This document shows, piece after piece, positions 5,198 through 6,170 of a stretch of DNA of 6,170 nt. Both the position numbers and the translations under genes were made by a program. The DNA comes from Gammaproteobacteria bacterium (GTDB lineage: Bacteria > Pseudomonadota > Gammaproteobacteria > Competibacterales > Competibacteraceae). Numbering within the stretch: position 1 is the stretch's first letter; each line of letters opens with the position of its first letter. Location of the stretch: NCBI GenBank assembly GCA_020047885.1, contig JAIFNF010000004.1, positions 1-6,170 on the forward strand, read 5' to 3'. The notes beneath the pieces are model-generated. The model made no database searches. It was not told the DNA's origin and saw nothing but the letters and a program-made list of their open reading frames with translations.

Positions 5198-6170
5198 ATG
5201 CCCACTCAAATGCTAGAAACCAGTCAGCCCGTTGCTTGGTTGACCGAACTGCCGCCGCTCGGCATGGACGCCAAGAGCATTGTCGCCGACTTCCGGCGCT
5301 ATTTCAGCCACACCCTGGGCCGTGACCGGCACACCAAATACGCCTACTACATGTACGAGGCGCTGGTGTTGACGCTGCGTGACCGGTTGTGGGAGCGCTG
5401 GAAGGATACCCGTTATGCCTATGAAGAGGATGGTGGCGTCCGGCGCGCCTATTACCTGTCCATGGAATTTCTCATGGGGCGGGCGTTCAGTAACGCCATG
5501 CTCAATCTGGGTCTGACCGACCCGGTTCACAAGGCGCTCAAGGACATGGGCCTGAACCTAGAAGAACTGGCCGAGTGTGAAAATGACGCCGGTCTGGGCA
5601 ACGGTGGCCTGGGTCGCCTGGCGGCCTGCTTCATGGACAGTTGCGCCACCTTGCGGTTGCCGGTTGTGGGCTACGGGATTCGCTACGCCTACGGCATGTT
5701 CCGCCAGCGCATCGAAAACGGCTATCAGGTCGAGGAGCCGGATCACTGGCTGCGCAGCGGCAACCTGTGGGAATTGGAGCGTCTGGAATATACCCAGCGG
5801 GTGCGCTTCGGTGGTCGTAACGAAGCATTTATGAAACCTGATGGCGAAATGGGCTGGCGCTGGATTGATACCCACGATGTGCTGGCCGTGCCTTATGACG
5901 TGCCGATTCCCGGTTATCAGAACGGTACGGTCAATACCCTGCGGCTGTGGTCGGCAGCGGCGACCGATGAGTTCGACTTCGAGGACTTCAACGCCGGCAG
6001 TTATACCGAGGCGGTGGGTGCCAAGAACATGGCGGAAAACATCACCATGGTTCTCTACCCCAACGACGCTACCGAGAGTGGCAAGGAACTGCGGTTGCGC
6101 CAGCAGTACTTCCTGGCCTCGGCCAGTTTGCAGGACGTGCTGCGGCAATGGGTGCGCGTCCATGGCGAGG
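5198..6170 (+). CDS. glgP: Glycogen phosphorylase, N-terminal part (cut by window end)
   Basis: 324 codons are visible of a family usually about 800-850 residues; the frame runs off the right edge. The enzyme removes glucose from glycogen or maltodextrin ends using phosphate, giving glucose-1-phosphate in the cytoplasm with a PLP cofactor. Conserved blocks appear in family order: YYLSMEFLMGRAFSNAM (85-101), NDAGLGNGGLGRLAACFMDS (129-148), GYGIRYAYGMF (158-168), YQVEEPDHWL (176-185), NTLRLWSA (246-253), and ENITMVLYPND then GKELRLRQQYFL (280-306). These match GT35 phosphorylases of E. coli GlgP/MalP and muscle type closely. The PLP lysine lies beyond the window. The start is uncertain: ATG 5198 is preferred for length. 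ATG 5135 would add 21 residues through a palindrome, ATG 5210 would drop four, and no candidate has a strong Shine-Dalgarno. GC is high (40 of 60 at 5581-5640). MalP-type specificity cannot be excluded. Confidence 0.95.
   Translation, partial: MPTQMLETSQPVAWLTELPPLGMDAKSIVADFRRYFSHTLGRDRHTKYAYYMYEALVLTLRDRLWERWKDTRYAYEEDGGVRRAYYLSMEFLMGRAFSNAMLNLGLTDPVHKALKDMGLNLEELAECENDAGLGNGGLGRLAACFMDSCATLRLPVVGYGIRYAYGMFRQRIENGYQVEEPDHWLRSGNLWELERLEYTQRVRFGGRNEAFMKPDGEMGWRWIDTHDVLAVPYDVPIPGYQNGTVNTLRLWSAAATDEFDFEDFNAGSYTEAVGAKNMAENITMVLYPNDATESGKELRLRQQYFLASASLQDVLRQWVRVHGE

Noticed and set aside
5213..6163. Long minus-strand frames opposite glycogen phosphorylase
   Set aside because: They are antisense shadows of a clearly conserved high-GC gene and show no recognisable motifs.

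Overview
The window looks like a chromosomal segment from a Gram-negative bacterium, most likely a gammaproteobacterium. It has a lipoprotein with a lipobox, a Tat-exported periplasmic sulfatase and a proteobacterial-type glycogen phosphorylase. The mix resembles glycogen-cycling sludge bacteria such as the Competibacter group, but that placement is an impression from protein style and has not been tested.

Layout. Bases 1 to about 202 hold no convincing protein gene. They are a dense run of hairpins ending in the right-end hairpin typical of IS200/IS605-type elements. I read this as an omega-RNA-like (HEARO/IscB- or TnpB-associated) guide-RNA element with no nuclease gene in view. It stops at, or a few bases before, the start codon of the next gene. 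Bases 203-1879 (+) encode a 558-residue lipoprotein with a probable beta-propeller body. A strong intrinsic terminator (1917-1946) follows, then a good Shine-Dalgarno and a 639-residue Tat-exported formylglycine-type sulfatase (1971-3890, +). Its stop codon directly abuts the stop codon of a convergent GT-B glycosyltransferase-like gene (3891-4973, -). A 224-bp divergent intergenic region (4974-5197) contains two notable inverted repeats. It leads into glycogen phosphorylase (5198 to the window end, +), which is cut by the edge after 324 codons.

How the parts may work together. The lipoprotein and sulfatase are co-oriented, both exported, and separated only by a terminator with no room for a promoter behind it. 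This suggests one transcription unit whose second gene is fed by read-through, or by a promoter placed ahead of the terminator. The GT-B protein and glycogen phosphorylase are cytoplasmic and divergently transcribed, and both act on sugars, but a direct link is unproven. The most unusual part is the left edge: an apparently nuclease-less guide-RNA element fused to the start codon of a surface lipoprotein gene that has no Shine-Dalgarno of its own at normal spacing.
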